Shown: positions 1-8,689, counted from the stretch's first letter. The stretch: DNA of 9,721 nucleotides from Hyphomicrobiales bacterium (GCA_021775385.1 JAJFHW010000380.1:1-9721), one strand, 5' to 3'. Notes: generated by a model from the letters alone, not told the origin. Numbers and translations are program-made.

Positions 1-263
1 AAGAAATTTTTAAGTTAAAAAAGGGATTATTAGTTTGGGGTAGCGCAGATGTAATTGATGCTATGAATGATTATGAACAGTCTGCAGAAGTAGATATTGA
101 AGATAAATTTAAATTTTTGCTTTCTGTAGATAAATTATATGGTGCAATTCGAAAAGACCTTGGACATGATGATGCGAATCTAGAAGAAGGTGCTCTAATT
201 GGTATTTTTTTAGATCAAACTTCACGTATAGAAATAAAATTGGCTTTTAAACAAATGAAATAA
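1..263 (+). CDS. C-terminal part of an uncharacterised protein (5' end outside window)
   Basis: The frame is open from base 3 to the TAA at 261-263, giving about 86 residues, so this is the 3' end of a gene that starts before the window. The internal ATG at 63 need not be the start, because the open frame continues upstream with protein-like sequence. Two segments stand out: KGLLVWGSADVI near the left edge, and KLYGAIRKDLGHDDANLEEG followed by the hydrophobic stretch ALIGIFL. From memory, similar tails (a 'LLVWGS..VI' block followed by 'AIRKDLGHD') occur at the ends of uncharacterised, sometimes membrane-anchored, bacterial proteins. No function can be assigned and no catalytic residues are evident. 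GC is about 29%, far below the neighbouring glnD, which suggests recent acquisition. The gene converges on glnD with four bases between stop codons and no terminator between them. Confidence 0.7.
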   Translation, partial: EIFKLKKGLLVWGSADVIDAMNDYEQSAEVDIEDKFKFLLSVDKLYGAIRKDLGHDDANLEEGALIGIFLDQTSRIEIKLAFKQMK

Positions 264-267
264 TTTC

Positions 268-3066
268 CTAAGCTGTTGCTTTTTCGGGTTCTTCTTCTTC
301 GATTTTAAGAACATCTTCTAACGCTTTGCGGATTTGGTATTGGCGTTCTTTGCTGGTGATTTTTCCGCCTAGCAAATCTGTGACGTAGAAAACGTCAATC
401 GCTTTTTCGCCATATGTTGCGATATGCGCACTGGAGATATCCAGGTTCAAATCACTGAGAGTTTTAGTCAGGTGGAATAAAAGGCCTGGTCGGTCAAGGC
501 CGCGGACTTCAATCACAGTTAGATCGTTAGAGAGGCTATTATCAATGGTTACATCTGGCGGGACTTTAAAGGCGGAGATGCGGCCTCTCATGGTGGCAGG
601 CTTTTGCATCATGTTATTTAGATGTTTTTCGCCGCGAATAAGTTGGTTCAATGTATCCGCTATGGTTTTAGCGCGACGTTGTTCATCTTCAGCATGGTCA
701 AATTCACGGCTAATACAAACAGAATCAATTGCCATTCCATCTTGAGTTGTTGTGACCTGTGCATCAATGATGTTGGCGCCAGAAGAAGCGCAACTCCCCG
801 CTAACATTGAGAGCAGTTTAGGGTGAGCTGTTGTGAAAATGGTGATTGAGGTGTGGGCGGTGAAAGCATCACTAGAGACCTCAAAGGCGAGTTCTTTTTC
901 TTCTTCTTCAGCCGATTTCATTAATTTGGCGTGTTCGTATTGCGTGTTCAGATCTGTTTTTAGCCAATAGGAATCAAAGTGCCGTGTTGTGTAATTTTCT
1001 AACTGATCTGGGCTCCATTTGATGGTCGTGTCAGTTTCTGCTTTTTCACGGAACTCATTGATCGCTAAGTTAACTTGTGAGCGGTGAGTGTCTTCACTAT
1101 GGCCGTTTGATAGATAGAGGTTTGTTTCTTGGTAAAGAGTTCTCAGTAATTGACCTTTCCAACCGTTCCACGTGCCGGGGCCAACGGCGCGGATGTCACA
1201 GGCGGTTAAGATAACAAGGAGTTTTAGTCGCTCCCGGCTCTGAACGATGTTTGCAAAATCTTTAATGGTCTGTGGGTCGTTTAGGTCGCGGCTTTGAGCG
1301 AAAGAGCTCATAGTTAAATGTTCTTCGATGAGCCATGCAACGATGTCTGTTTCTGCGTCTGTGAGGCCAAGACGTGGGCAGAGCCTTCTTGCTACGCGGG
1401 CTCCTGCAATTGAGTGATCTTCCTTGCGACCTTTTGCGATATCGTGAATGAAGACGGCAACATATAAAGCGCGCCGATTGGAAATTTTTTGCATCAAATC
1501 ATGAGAGAGAGGAAGTTCTTCTTCCCCTTCGCCCCGATCAATCCAGGCCAGTTCAGCTAATGAGCGAATAAGGTGCTCATCAACCGTGAAGTGATGATAC
1601 ATATTAAATTGCATCATCGATGTGATCTTACCGAAATCACGAATAAAACGGCCTAAAACACCAGATTCATTCATGCTACTTAAGACTTTTTCAGGGTTGT
1701 CTTTCGAACATAAAATATCGAGAAAAATCTTGTTTGCTGTTTTGTTTTTGCGCAGGCTTGCATCGATTAAACGTAATGAATGACGAATTTGGCGCATCGC
1801 GCTTGGATGCAATAGAGTGTTATATTTGCTTGCGATATGAAAAATGCGGATGAGGTTCACAGGGTCGCGTTTGAAGGTGTCTTTATGAACTGTATTTAGG
1901 CGGCCATTTTCAATTCTAAAGTCAGATGATTTTCTAAGCTCTCTTCTTGTTTTCCAACCGAGGCCTTCAATCAATTGATTGAGTTTGGGAGCTGTTTTTA
2001 GTTGTTTCATTTCAAGGTCAGCACATAGCACGCGAGTGAGGTTGCCAACTTCTTTTGCTGTTAAGAAGTAGTGCTTCATGAAACGCTCAACTGCTTGCAT
2101 GCCTTTTCTATCTGAGTACCCAAGACGTTCTGCCATAGATTTTTGGACTTCAAAAGAAATGCGCTCTTCGGGTCTTTTCGTTAGGAAATGTAAATGGCAC
2201 CTGACTGTCCATAAGTAATCATCTGCATGTTTGAAGCTGTGATATTCCTCGGCTGTAAAAACACCTGAAGTTGAAATGTTACTACCGGTGGTTTCAAAAT
2301 TTAGATATTTTGCTATCCAATGCAGGGTGTGAAGGTCACGTTGGCCGCCTTTGCCATCTTTTACATTTGGTTCAACCATATAGCGAGAAGCACCTGAGCG
2401 TTTGTGGCGTTCATCGCGTTCGGTTAATTTTGCTTCGATGAATTCACGCGCGGAACCTTTGATGACTTTTTCTTTGAAACTATCCAAGAATTCTTCATAG
2501 AGAGATTCTTCGCCCCAAAGATAACGGCTGTCCAGCATTGCGGTACGGATTGTCATATCCGATTTGGCAAAACGTACTGTTTGTTCGATTGAGCGGGTAG
2601 CATGACCGACTTTAAAGCCCATATCCCATAAGAGATAGAGCATATACTCGACGACGCTTTCTCCCCATGCGGTTTGTTTGTAGGGAAGGAGGAATAGCAA
2701 ATCCAGGTCCGAACCAGGGGCGAGGGCGCCGCGACCATAGCCGCCCGTTGCAACCAGGGCGATGCGTTCTGCTGAAGATGGGTTGTGGGCGCGATAAATG
2801 TGTTTTGTTGTAAAGTCATAGATGACGCGGATTAATTCATCTTGAAAATGGGAAAGACCTTCTGCGCAAAGGCGACCATTGCCGTCTACTAGTAAATTTT
2901 CTTCGGCTTGGGTGTGAGCATGTTTTTTCACCTCACATAGTTTGGCCAGCACTTCTTGGCGTAATTTGCTTTCTTGTTTTTGATGAACGCGCCATAGCTC
3001 AGTAATTTCATCTCTTAATTGATTTGGAGAGAAAAAAGGAGGCTTTGTAGTGAATAATTTATCCAT
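268..3066 (-). CDS. glnD: Bifunctional [protein-PII] uridylyltransferase / uridylyl-removing enzyme GlnD
   Basis: This cytoplasmic nitrogen sensor adds UMP to the PII proteins GlnB/GlnK when glutamine is low and removes it when glutamine is high. It thereby controls NtrB/NtrC and glutamine synthetase adenylylation. All expected domains are present in its 932 residues, a normal length for alphaproteobacteria. The nucleotidyltransferase motif GGYGRG at 108-113 is followed by the metal-binding pair D120 and D122. A conserved block, EPNVKDGKGGQRDLH, begins at 232. The HD hydrolase domain has H491/H492 in YHHFTVDEH and the HD pair at 541-542, with H583 and D624 as further likely ligands. Two ACT domains lie at about 740-815 and 850-920, and should bind glutamine. 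The ATG start has a weak AGAAAG-like ribosome site a few bases upstream. mutS lies upstream in the same direction across a 172-base gap. Stop codon is TAG. No disruption is seen. Confidence 0.97.
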   Translation of the reverse strand: MDKLFTTKPPFFSPNQLRDEITELWRVHQKQESKLRQEVLAKLCEVKKHAHTQAEENLLVDGNGRLCAEGLSHFQDELIRVIYDFTTKHIYRAHNPSSAERIALVATGGYGRGALAPGSDLDLLFLLPYKQTAWGESVVEYMLYLLWDMGFKVGHATRSIEQTVRFAKSDMTIRTAMLDSRYLWGEESLYEEFLDSFKEKVIKGSAREFIEAKLTERDERHKRSGASRYMVEPNVKDGKGGQRDLHTLHWIAKYLNFETTGSNISTSGVFTAEEYHSFKHADDYLWTVRCHLHFLTKRPEERISFEVQKSMAERLGYSDRKGMQAVERFMKHYFLTAKEVGNLTRVLCADLEMKQLKTAPKLNQLIEGLGWKTRRELRKSSDFRIENGRLNTVHKDTFKRDPVNLIRIFHIASKYNTLLHPSAMRQIRHSLRLIDASLRKNKTANKIFLDILCSKDNPEKVLSSMNESGVLGRFIRDFGKITSMMQFNMYHHFTVDEHLIRSLAELAWIDRGEGEEELPLSHDLMQKISNRRALYVAVFIHDIAKGRKEDHSIAGARVARRLCPRLGLTDAETDIVAWLIEEHLTMSSFAQSRDLNDPQTIKDFANIVQSRERLKLLVILTACDIRAVGPGTWNGWKGQLLRTLYQETNLYLSNGHSEDTHRSQVNLAINEFREKAETDTTIKWSPDQLENYTTRHFDSYWLKTDLNTQYEHAKLMKSAEEEEKELAFEVSSDAFTAHTSITIFTTAHPKLLSMLAGSCASSGANIIDAQVTTTQDGMAIDSVCISREFDHAEDEQRRAKTIADTLNQLIRGEKHLNNMMQKPATMRGRISAFKVPPDVTIDNSLSNDLTVIEVRGLDRPGLLFHLTKTLSDLNLDISSAHIATYGEKAIDVFYVTDLLGGKITSKERQYQIRKALEDVLKIEEEEPEKATA

Positions 3067-3095
3067 ATGACTTTCTAGATGTGATCGTTGCTTAT

Positions 3096-3141
3096 CAGTT
3101 CAGGGCTTAACAGTTTAAGGCTTAACAGTGAACGTGCTTGA
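3096..3141. repeat. 15-bp direct tandem repeat in the glnD leader, about three copies
   Basis: Unit one (3096-3110) and unit two (3111-3125) match at 13 of 15 bases; both begin CAGTT and end GGCTTAA. A third, degenerate unit (3126-3141) begins CAGTG and ends GCTTGA with one extra base. The block lies 30 to 75 bases upstream of the glnD start codon, between the gene and its candidate promoter. It would therefore fall in the mRNA leader or be a site for a DNA-binding protein. Function is unknown. Confidence 0.65.
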
Positions 3142-3180
3142 GATTGTTGGCTTTAGTCTAGCATATTCTCATTTCTCTCG

Positions 3181-3207
3181 GCTATAGTTGGTATGAACTT
3201 TTGTCAA
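3181..3207 (-). promoter_or_regulatory. Candidate glnD promoter
   Basis: On the minus strand an exact TTGACA (3202-3207) is followed after 15 bases by TATAGC (3181-3186). The -35 box is perfect, but the spacer is shorter than the usual 16-18 bases and the -10 box is weak, so the call is tentative. If used, transcription would start near 3174 and give a leader of roughly 105 bases that includes the 15-bp repeats. No terminator-like hairpin is seen after mutS, so read-through from mutS into glnD is also possible. Confidence 0.3.
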
Positions 3208-3238
3208 TGAGATCAATTTTTGGTTAGCTTGTTGTTTC

Positions 3239-6079
3239 TTATGGTTTTTGCCCCGAGATTGCCTTCAGCTTATAAAGCATATCGAGTGCGTTTTTAGGAG
3301 TGAATTCATCTGGGTTTAGGCTTAATAGTTCGTCTTGCAATTTGTCACCAATTGGGTTTGGCTTGGCGGCTTCTTTTGTATCTTCTTCGTTTTCAGGTAA
3401 TTCCATTGAAAATAATGGCAGATCTTCTAATTGGTTTATTCCGCCCGATTTTTGGTTCTTATTTTCTAAAACATTTAAAACTTCATTGGCGCGTTTAATA
3501 ACAGCTTTAGGAAGGCCAGCAAGTTTAGCTACCTGGATGCCATAAGAGCGATCGGCTGCGCCCATAATTACGCGGTGGAGAAAGACGATCTCATCGTTCC
3601 ATTCTTTTACTTCAATGGTGGCGTTTGTCACTCCGGTGAGTTTTTCAGAAAGGGTTGTTAATTCATGATAATGCGTTGCAAAGAGAGCCCTAGTTTTGCT
3701 GATGTTGTGAAGATATTCAACAGCTGCCCAGGCGATTGAGAGGCCATCAAAGGTGGCGGTGCCGCGACCAATTTCATCGAGAATGACCAAAGATTTGTCT
3801 GTTGCCTGGTTGAGAATGGCGGCTGTTTCGACCATTTCGACCATAAAGGTCGATCGCCCGCGGGCTAAATCATCTGAAGCGCCTACTCTTGAAAAGAGCC
3901 TGTCTATTAGCCCGATATGAGCGCTGGCTGCTGGCACGAAACTGCCCATCTGGGCCATGATTGCTATGAGAGCATTTTGCCTGAGGTATGTTGATTTGCC
4001 AGCCATATTCGGGCCGGTAAGTAGCCAAATGTTGGCTGAGCCTTCTTTGTTGTTGTTTTTAGAAAGCCCGCAATTGTTTTCAATAAAAGGGCCGGATTTA
4101 GATTTACGTAAGGCTTGTTCGACAACAGGATGACGGCCATTTTTAATGATGAAAGTACGGCTTTGATCGATGATAGGCCGTGTGTAATTTTCCTCCTCAC
4201 TTAATAAAGAGAGGCTTAAAATGACATCAAGATCGGCCAGGCTTTGAGCGCAATGACTTATATTATCTCCCGATTTTTCTACATCTATGTTGAGTTCAGA
4301 AAACAAGTTGAGCTCAATGGCCAGTGCTCTTTCAGCGGCTTGCGTAATTTTAGATTCTGTTTCAATCAGCTCTTCGGTGTTAAAACGAACATTGTTTGCA
4401 AGAGTTTGGCGATGTCGAAAAATTTCGCTCAAAGGGCCTGTTAGCAATTGATTGGCATTGAGCTGTGTGACTTCAACAAAAAATCCAAATTGGTTGTTGT
4501 GTCTGACTTTAAGAGATTTTATGCCGGTTGTTTCTCTGTATGTGGCTTGAAGGTTAGCGATGATGGTGCGGCTTTGATCTCGTAATGTGCGTTGTTCATC
4601 TAGTCCTTCATGATTGCCTTCTTTAATGAAGCCACCATCTCTTGTTTGAAGAGGGAGTTCATCTGTTAAGTATCTGTCTAATTTATCTTTTAAAGATCCA
4701 GAGGCAAACAAAAGTGATTTGCTGATTTGGTTTATGGTTTCGGGTAAGTGCTCTTTTTTGAAATGTTCGATTTCTTTTAAAGCCTCATCGGCCACAAGTA
4801 GTCCTGAACGGATGGCGCCGAGATCTTTGGGGCCACCCCGTTTTAACGAGAGGCGTGAGAGCGCGCGGGCCATATCTGGTGTACGGCGTAGGATTTTGCG
4901 TAAAGCGTCTCTTACGGAGCTATTATTGTTAAAAAATTCCAGACTGTTTAGGCGATTATTAATGGCGGTGACGTCATTTAAGGGCGCGCTAATTTGGGTG
5001 GCTAACTGGCGCGAGCCGGCTCCAGTTACTGTTCTATCTAGAGCGTCAAACAGACTGCCTTTTTTGGTCATTCTTGTTGATTTGATCAGCTCGAGGTTGC
5101 CCCTCGTCGCTGCGTCAATGATCATGGTAGCATTTTCAATTGAGCGGCTTGGCGGTCTGATCAAGGGGCATTTGCCGATTTGCGTGAGTTCAACATATTT
5201 TAACAAGGCACCAATTGCAGCTAATTCACCGCGCTCATAGGTTCCAAATCCGTCTAGTTCAGTGACTTTTAGGGCAGCTTTTAAAGCTGCATCACCACCA
5301 AGACTGTTAAAATATGCTCCTGGAACTGGCGTTTGAACGGCTGCTTGATGATCTAGTATATGGCGTATGTGGGCTTCATTTTTTAAGGTATCTGCGATTA
5401 GAAGTTCGCTTGGAGCAAGTTTTGTGAGTTCGCCACTAAGGTCGGAACTTGTTACTTCGCTTACTAAGAACTGGCCGGTTGAAATATCAAGGCTGGCTAG
5501 AGAAAAGAGACTTTCTTTTCTAGTTTCGTGAGCTGGGTTTTGAAAGAGAGCTGTTAGAAAATTGTTTGCACCTGGCTCTAGAAGTGTATCTTCAGTGAGG
5601 GTGCCTGGCGTGACGAGACGGGTGACATCTCTCTGTACTACAGCTTTTGCCCCTCTTTTTTTCGCTTCAGAGGGGGATTCTGTTTGCTCAACAACGGCAA
5701 CTTTAAAGCCGGCTCGAATTGCCTTTTGTAAATATTCGTCTGCCACTTTTAAGGGAACACCCGCCATTGGGATGTCATTACCTTGATAAGTGCCACGTTT
5801 GGTGAGGGTGAGGCCTAATTTTTCTGAAGCCTGGATGGCATCATCGAAGAATAACTCATAGAAATCACCGAGTTGGTAGAATAGTATGTAACCTGGATTA
5901 ACGGCTTTTAATTCTAGATATTGTGCGATGACAGGTGAGGGCTTTTCATCAGATTTCGCTGTTTTACTCTTTTTTGGCTTCATTTTTTCATCAGTTTCAG
6001 GAGAACTATTGTTTTCGGTGCTTTCATTTTCGAAACTTTTATTTTCAATGCCTTGGTTTTCTATATTTTGTGTACTCAC
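3239..6079 (-). CDS. mutS: DNA mismatch repair protein MutS
   Basis: MutS recognises mispairs and small insertion/deletion loops as a dimer and, with ATP, recruits MutL to start strand-directed repair. The 946-residue product has the mismatch-reading Phe-X-Glu motif (F73-Y74-E75, in GDFYE). It then has the connector, lever and clamp regions, the Walker A loop GPNMAGKST at 689-697, the block ASDDLARGRSTFMVEM at about 734-749, Walker B LVILDE at 764-769, and ATHYHEL at 801-807. A C-terminal acidic tail and helical end (NPDEFTPKNALDMLYKLK) follow, as in other MutS proteins. It is longer than E. coli MutS (853) mainly because of an N-terminal extension of about 46 low-complexity residues. The start used here is GTG at 6077-6079, preceded by only a weak GAGAAA ribosome site. 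Met33 (ATG at 5981-5983) is an alternative that keeps the whole conserved core. It reads in the same direction as glnD and is divergent from the malic enzyme gene. Confidence 0.97.
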   Translation of the reverse strand: MSTQNIENQGIENKSFENESTENNSSPETDEKMKPKKSKTAKSDEKPSPVIAQYLELKAVNPGYILFYQLGDFYELFFDDAIQASEKLGLTLTKRGTYQGNDIPMAGVPLKVADEYLQKAIRAGFKVAVVEQTESPSEAKKRGAKAVVQRDVTRLVTPGTLTEDTLLEPGANNFLTALFQNPAHETRKESLFSLASLDISTGQFLVSEVTSSDLSGELTKLAPSELLIADTLKNEAHIRHILDHQAAVQTPVPGAYFNSLGGDAALKAALKVTELDGFGTYERGELAAIGALLKYVELTQIGKCPLIRPPSRSIENATMIIDAATRGNLELIKSTRMTKKGSLFDALDRTVTGAGSRQLATQISAPLNDVTAINNRLNSLEFFNNNSSVRDALRKILRRTPDMARALSRLSLKRGGPKDLGAIRSGLLVADEALKEIEHFKKEHLPETINQISKSLLFASGSLKDKLDRYLTDELPLQTRDGGFIKEGNHEGLDEQRTLRDQSRTIIANLQATYRETTGIKSLKVRHNNQFGFFVEVTQLNANQLLTGPLSEIFRHRQTLANNVRFNTEELIETESKITQAAERALAIELNLFSELNIDVEKSGDNISHCAQSLADLDVILSLSLLSEEENYTRPIIDQSRTFIIKNGRHPVVEQALRKSKSGPFIENNCGLSKNNNKEGSANIWLLTGPNMAGKSTYLRQNALIAIMAQMGSFVPAASAHIGLIDRLFSRVGASDDLARGRSTFMVEMVETAAILNQATDKSLVILDEIGRGTATFDGLSIAWAAVEYLHNISKTRALFATHYHELTTLSEKLTGVTNATIEVKEWNDEIVFLHRVIMGAADRSYGIQVAKLAGLPKAVIKRANEVLNVLENKNQKSGGINQLEDLPLFSMELPENEEDTKEAAKPNPIGDKLQDELLSLNPDEFTPKNALDMLYKLKAISGQKP
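6006..6065 (-). repeat. Four degenerate 15-bp tandem repeats at the 5' end of mutS
   Basis: Four consecutive 15-base units (6006-6020, 6021-6035, 6036-6050, 6051-6065) share a central TTTTC on the plus strand and similar flanks. Because the unit is a multiple of three, they encode a five-residue repeat at residues 6-25 of the protein: IENQG, IENKS, FENES, TENNS. The segment precedes the mismatch-binding domain and is predicted to be disordered. If translation starts at Met33 instead of the GTG, the repeats would lie in the untranslated leader. Confidence 0.7.
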
Positions 6080-6135
6080 CGGGGGTTTTCTCGCTTTAGG
6101 GTCTTTTTCTTATCTACCTTTGAATGGGAATTGAC

Positions 6136-6141
6136 ATTATA
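6136..6141 (-). promoter_or_regulatory. Candidate -10 element of the mutS promoter
   Basis: The minus strand reads a perfect TATAAT here, about 57 bases upstream of the mutS GTG start. No good -35 hexamer lies 16-18 bases further upstream, so the assignment rests on the -10 box and position alone. On the plus strand a perfect TTGACA (6131-6136) overlaps it by one base, but it lacks a good -10 partner (AAATTA at 17-base spacing). It may still be part of a distal promoter for the malic enzyme gene. Confidence 0.35.
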
Positions 6142-6243
6142 GATGGTTAATCAAAATTACCATAGATAATGAAAATGGGTTGGGGATTTACTTTTAGACT
6201 GTTGTTTTTTGATGGCGTCATATTCATCTAATGTAGCGCTTCC

Positions 6244-6283
6244 TTCTATAATTGTTGCTTATATTTTTGCAACAATTATAGAA
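6244..6283. repeat. Perfect 15-bp inverted repeat upstream of the malic enzyme gene
   Basis: The left arm (6244-6258, TTCTATAATTGTTGC) is the exact reverse complement of the right arm (6269-6283), with a 10-base AT-rich spacer (6259-6268). There is no T run after either arm, so it does not look like an intrinsic terminator in either direction. It lies in the divergent mutS/malic enzyme spacer, ending nine bases before a possible -35 box for the malic enzyme gene. It could be an operator for a dimeric regulator or an mRNA hairpin if transcription starts further upstream. Confidence 0.75.
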
Positions 6284-6291
6284 AAGACATG

Positions 6292-6320
6292 TTGTCGTTC
6301 AAAATTCTTCGTATTATGGT
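6292..6320 (+). promoter_or_regulatory. Candidate malic enzyme gene promoter
   Basis: TTGTCG (6292-6297) and TATGGT (6315-6320) are separated by 17 bases, a reasonable match to an alphaproteobacterial sigma-70-type promoter. Transcription would start near 6327 and leave a leader of about 60 bases before the ATG at 6390. The perfect inverted repeat at 6244-6283 sits directly upstream, a position that would suit an activator or repressor site. Nothing else in the 310-base spacer looks like a gene. Confidence 0.3.
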
Positions 6321-6389
6321 CTGTGTATAACTACTTAGCACCCTTCCATATTAATTTAAGCCATATCAATTTAGGTTCTCGAAAATATA

Positions 6390-8660
6390 ATGCCGCAAAA
6401 AACCTCTAAAAATAACTTTACGGACCAAGAAGCTTTGCAATTTCATGCTGGAAATAAACCAGGTAAACTTGAAATTACACCAACCAAACCGATGGCAACG
6501 CAACGTGATTTAAGCTTGGCTTATTCACCGGGCGTGGCTGTGCCTGTTTTGGCGATCTCAGAAGATGAGCGAACTGCTTATGATTATACTAACAAAGGCA
6601 ATATGGTTGGGGTTATCTCTAATGGTACGGCTATTTTGGGACTTGGTAATTTAGGGGCACTTGCTTCTAAGCCGGTTATGGAGGGAAAAGCTGTTCTCTT
6701 TAAGCGGTTTGCAGATGTGGATTCCATTGATCTGGAAGTTTCGACGGAAGATGTTGATGAGTTTATAAATTGTGTGCGCTATTTGGGGCCAGCTTTTGGT
6801 GGCATCAACTTAGAAGATATTAAAGCGCCGGATTGTTTTATAATTGAGCAAAAATTACGGGAACTCATGGATATTCCGGTTTTCCATGATGATCAGCATG
6901 GCACAGCGATTATCGCGACGGCTGGATTGATTAATGCGCTACATTTAAATGGAAAAAATATAAAAGACATTAAAATAGTTTGTTCTGGTGCTGGCGCGGC
7001 TGCTATTTCATGTGTTGAATTGGCGAAGTCTAGGGGTGTGCGGCCTGAAAATGTTTTGATGATTGATCGCAAGGGTGTGATCTATAAGGGACGTGAAGGT
7101 GGATTAGATCAGTGGAAATCTGCGCATGCTGTTGAAACAGATAAACGGACTTTAGAAGAAGCGCTTGTTGGGGCTGATGTTTTTTATGGCCTTTCAGCTG
7201 CTGGTGTTGTGAGCCAAGATATGGTCAAGGGTATGGCTGAGAACCCAATTATTTTTGCTATGGCAAACCCTGATCCAGAGATTACGCCTGAAGAAGTTCT
7301 TGAAGTTCGCCCGGATGCAATTATGGCGACAGGGCGCTCGGACTATCCGAACCAGGTGAATAATGTGCTTGGGTTCCCTTATATTTTTCGCGGCGCTCTC
7401 GATGTGCATGCAAGCGAGATTAATGAGGCAATGAAAATTGCAGCGGCTGAAGCTTTGGCAACTTTGGCGCGTGAGGATGTACCAGATGATGTTGCAGCTG
7501 CTTATGGTGGGCAACGTCCGAAATATGGGCCTGAATATATTATCCCAGCTCCTTTTGATCCCCGATTAATCAGTCATGTGCCGCCAGCTGTTGCACGCGC
7601 TGCAATGGATACTGGTGTTGCGCGGCGACCGATCATTGATATGGAAGACTATATAGCTAAACTTTCAGCTCGGCTTGACCCGGTTGCTGGTTGGTTACAA
7701 GGCATTTTCCAAAAGGTGAAGAAAAATCCACGACGGGTTGTTTTTGCTGAGGGGGAAGAAGAGCAGGTTATTCGCGCGGCCAATACGTTTTATAATATGG
7801 GGCTAGGGCATCCTGTTCTTGTTGGTCGTAAAGAAGGGATTTTAGAAGGTTTTAAGCGCGCTGGGATTGAGTATCGCGACGTATTTGAAATTCAAAATTC
7901 TCGGGAAACTGAGCATAATGAGCTTTATGCAGACTATCTTTATCAACGGTTGCAGCGCAAAGGTTATGTGCGGCGCGATTGTTTGAGAATGGTGAATAAT
8001 GATCGAATTATATTTGCTGCTTGTATGATCGCGCATGGTCATGCGGATGCTCTTGTTGCTGGTGTGACGCGAAACTGGTCGATTGCTTTTGAAGATATTC
8101 AAAAAGTATTGGACGCAAAAGAAGGCTCTTGCCCTATCGGCGTTTCGCTTGTTCTTAATAGAGGCCGGGCTGTATTGGTTGCTGATACTTCGGTGCATGA
8201 TATGCCAACAGCTGAAGAATTAGCCGATATTGCTGTCGAGGCTGCGAAAGTTTCTTGCCGTCTTGGTGCTGACCCGCGTGTGGCTATGCTTGCTTACTCA
8301 ACCTTTGGTCACCCTGAAGGGGAGCGCTCAAACCGGTTGAGAGAAGCTGTGAGATTGCTTGATCAGCGCGGTGTTGATTTTGAATATGATGGTGAGATGT
8401 CTGCTGAGGTGGCCTTGAACGCTGAAGCCATGGAGCAATATCCGTTCTGCCGCTTAACTGATACAGCGAATGTGCTCATTATGCCGGCGTTCCACTCAGC
8501 AAGTATTGCGACGCAAATGTTGCAAGAATTATCTGAAGGGACTGTTATTGGGCCGCTATTGGTTGGGCTTGAGAAGTCTGTTCAATTGGTACCGCTTGGT
8601 GCTAAAGATCGTGACATTGTGAATATGGCGGCTTTGGCAGCTTATGATGTGAATGGGTAG
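6390..8660 (+). CDS. maeB: Malic enzyme with C-terminal phosphotransacetylase-like domain (MaeB type)
   Basis: The enzyme oxidatively decarboxylates malate to pyruvate and CO2, reducing NADP+ (or NAD+ in the related rhizobial DME) in the cytoplasm. This supplies pyruvate/acetyl-CoA and reducing power during growth on C4 acids. The 756 residues are full length for this large class. The malic N-domain covers about 20-160, with Y45 in LAYSPGVA and K100 in [11 protein letters not shown] as likely catalytic residues. FHDDQHGTA (D167, D168) supplies metal ligands. The nucleotide-binding loop SGAGAAA is at 199-205, and [18 protein letters not shown] at about 313-330 is a family signature. Residues about 440-756 form the phosphotransacetylase-like domain, which in rhizobial homologues is reported to be regulatory, not catalytic. 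The ATG has no clear ribosome site, but an in-frame TAG at 6372-6374 leaves no alternative nearby. Cofactor preference (TME versus DME) cannot be told from sequence by eye. Confidence 0.95.
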   Translation: MPQKTSKNNFTDQEALQFHAGNKPGKLEITPTKPMATQRDLSLAYSPGVAVPVLAISEDERTAYDYTNKGNMVGVISNGTAILGLGNLGALASKPVMEGKAVLFKRFADVDSIDLEVSTEDVDEFINCVRYLGPAFGGINLEDIKAPDCFIIEQKLRELMDIPVFHDDQHGTAIIATAGLINALHLNGKNIKDIKIVCSGAGAAAISCVELAKSRGVRPENVLMIDRKGVIYKGREGGLDQWKSAHAVETDKRTLEEALVGADVFYGLSAAGVVSQDMVKGMAENPIIFAMANPDPEITPEEVLEVRPDAIMATGRSDYPNQVNNVLGFPYIFRGALDVHASEINEAMKIAAAEALATLAREDVPDDVAAAYGGQRPKYGPEYIIPAPFDPRLISHVPPAVARAAMDTGVARRPIIDMEDYIAKLSARLDPVAGWLQGIFQKVKKNPRRVVFAEGEEEQVIRAANTFYNMGLGHPVLVGRKEGILEGFKRAGIEYRDVFEIQNSRETEHNELYADYLYQRLQRKGYVRRDCLRMVNNDRIIFAACMIAHGHADALVAGVTRNWSIAFEDIQKVLDAKEGSCPIGVSLVLNRGRAVLVADTSVHDMPTAEELADIAVEAAKVSCRLGADPRVAMLAYSTFGHPEGERSNRLREAVRLLDQRGVDFEYDGEMSAEVALNAEAMEQYPFCRLTDTANVLIMPAFHSASIATQMLQELSEGTVIGPLLVGLEKSVQLVPLGAKDRDIVNMAALAAYDVNG

Positions 8661-8689
8661 GGGGGGCTCTTTTCTCTCTCACGGCTATT

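Noticed and set aside
4719..5240. Plus-strand open frame of 173 codons inside mutS
   Set aside because: It is antisense to the well-conserved MutS core, which fully explains the sequence; no ribosome site or known motif supports it.
6244..6283. Inverted repeat as an intrinsic terminator
   Set aside because: Neither arm is followed by a T run, the stem is AT-rich, and no gene ends nearby on either strand.
6209..6409. Plus-strand open frame of 66 codons ahead of and overlapping the malic enzyme start
   Set aside because: It runs through the perfect inverted repeat and the promoter candidate, overlaps the malic enzyme start in another frame, and has no ribosome site.
6830..8660. Malic enzyme plus phosphotransacetylase domain as a novel fusion
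   Set aside because: This two-domain architecture is well known in bacterial MaeB and rhizobial DME/TME proteins, and the length here is normal.
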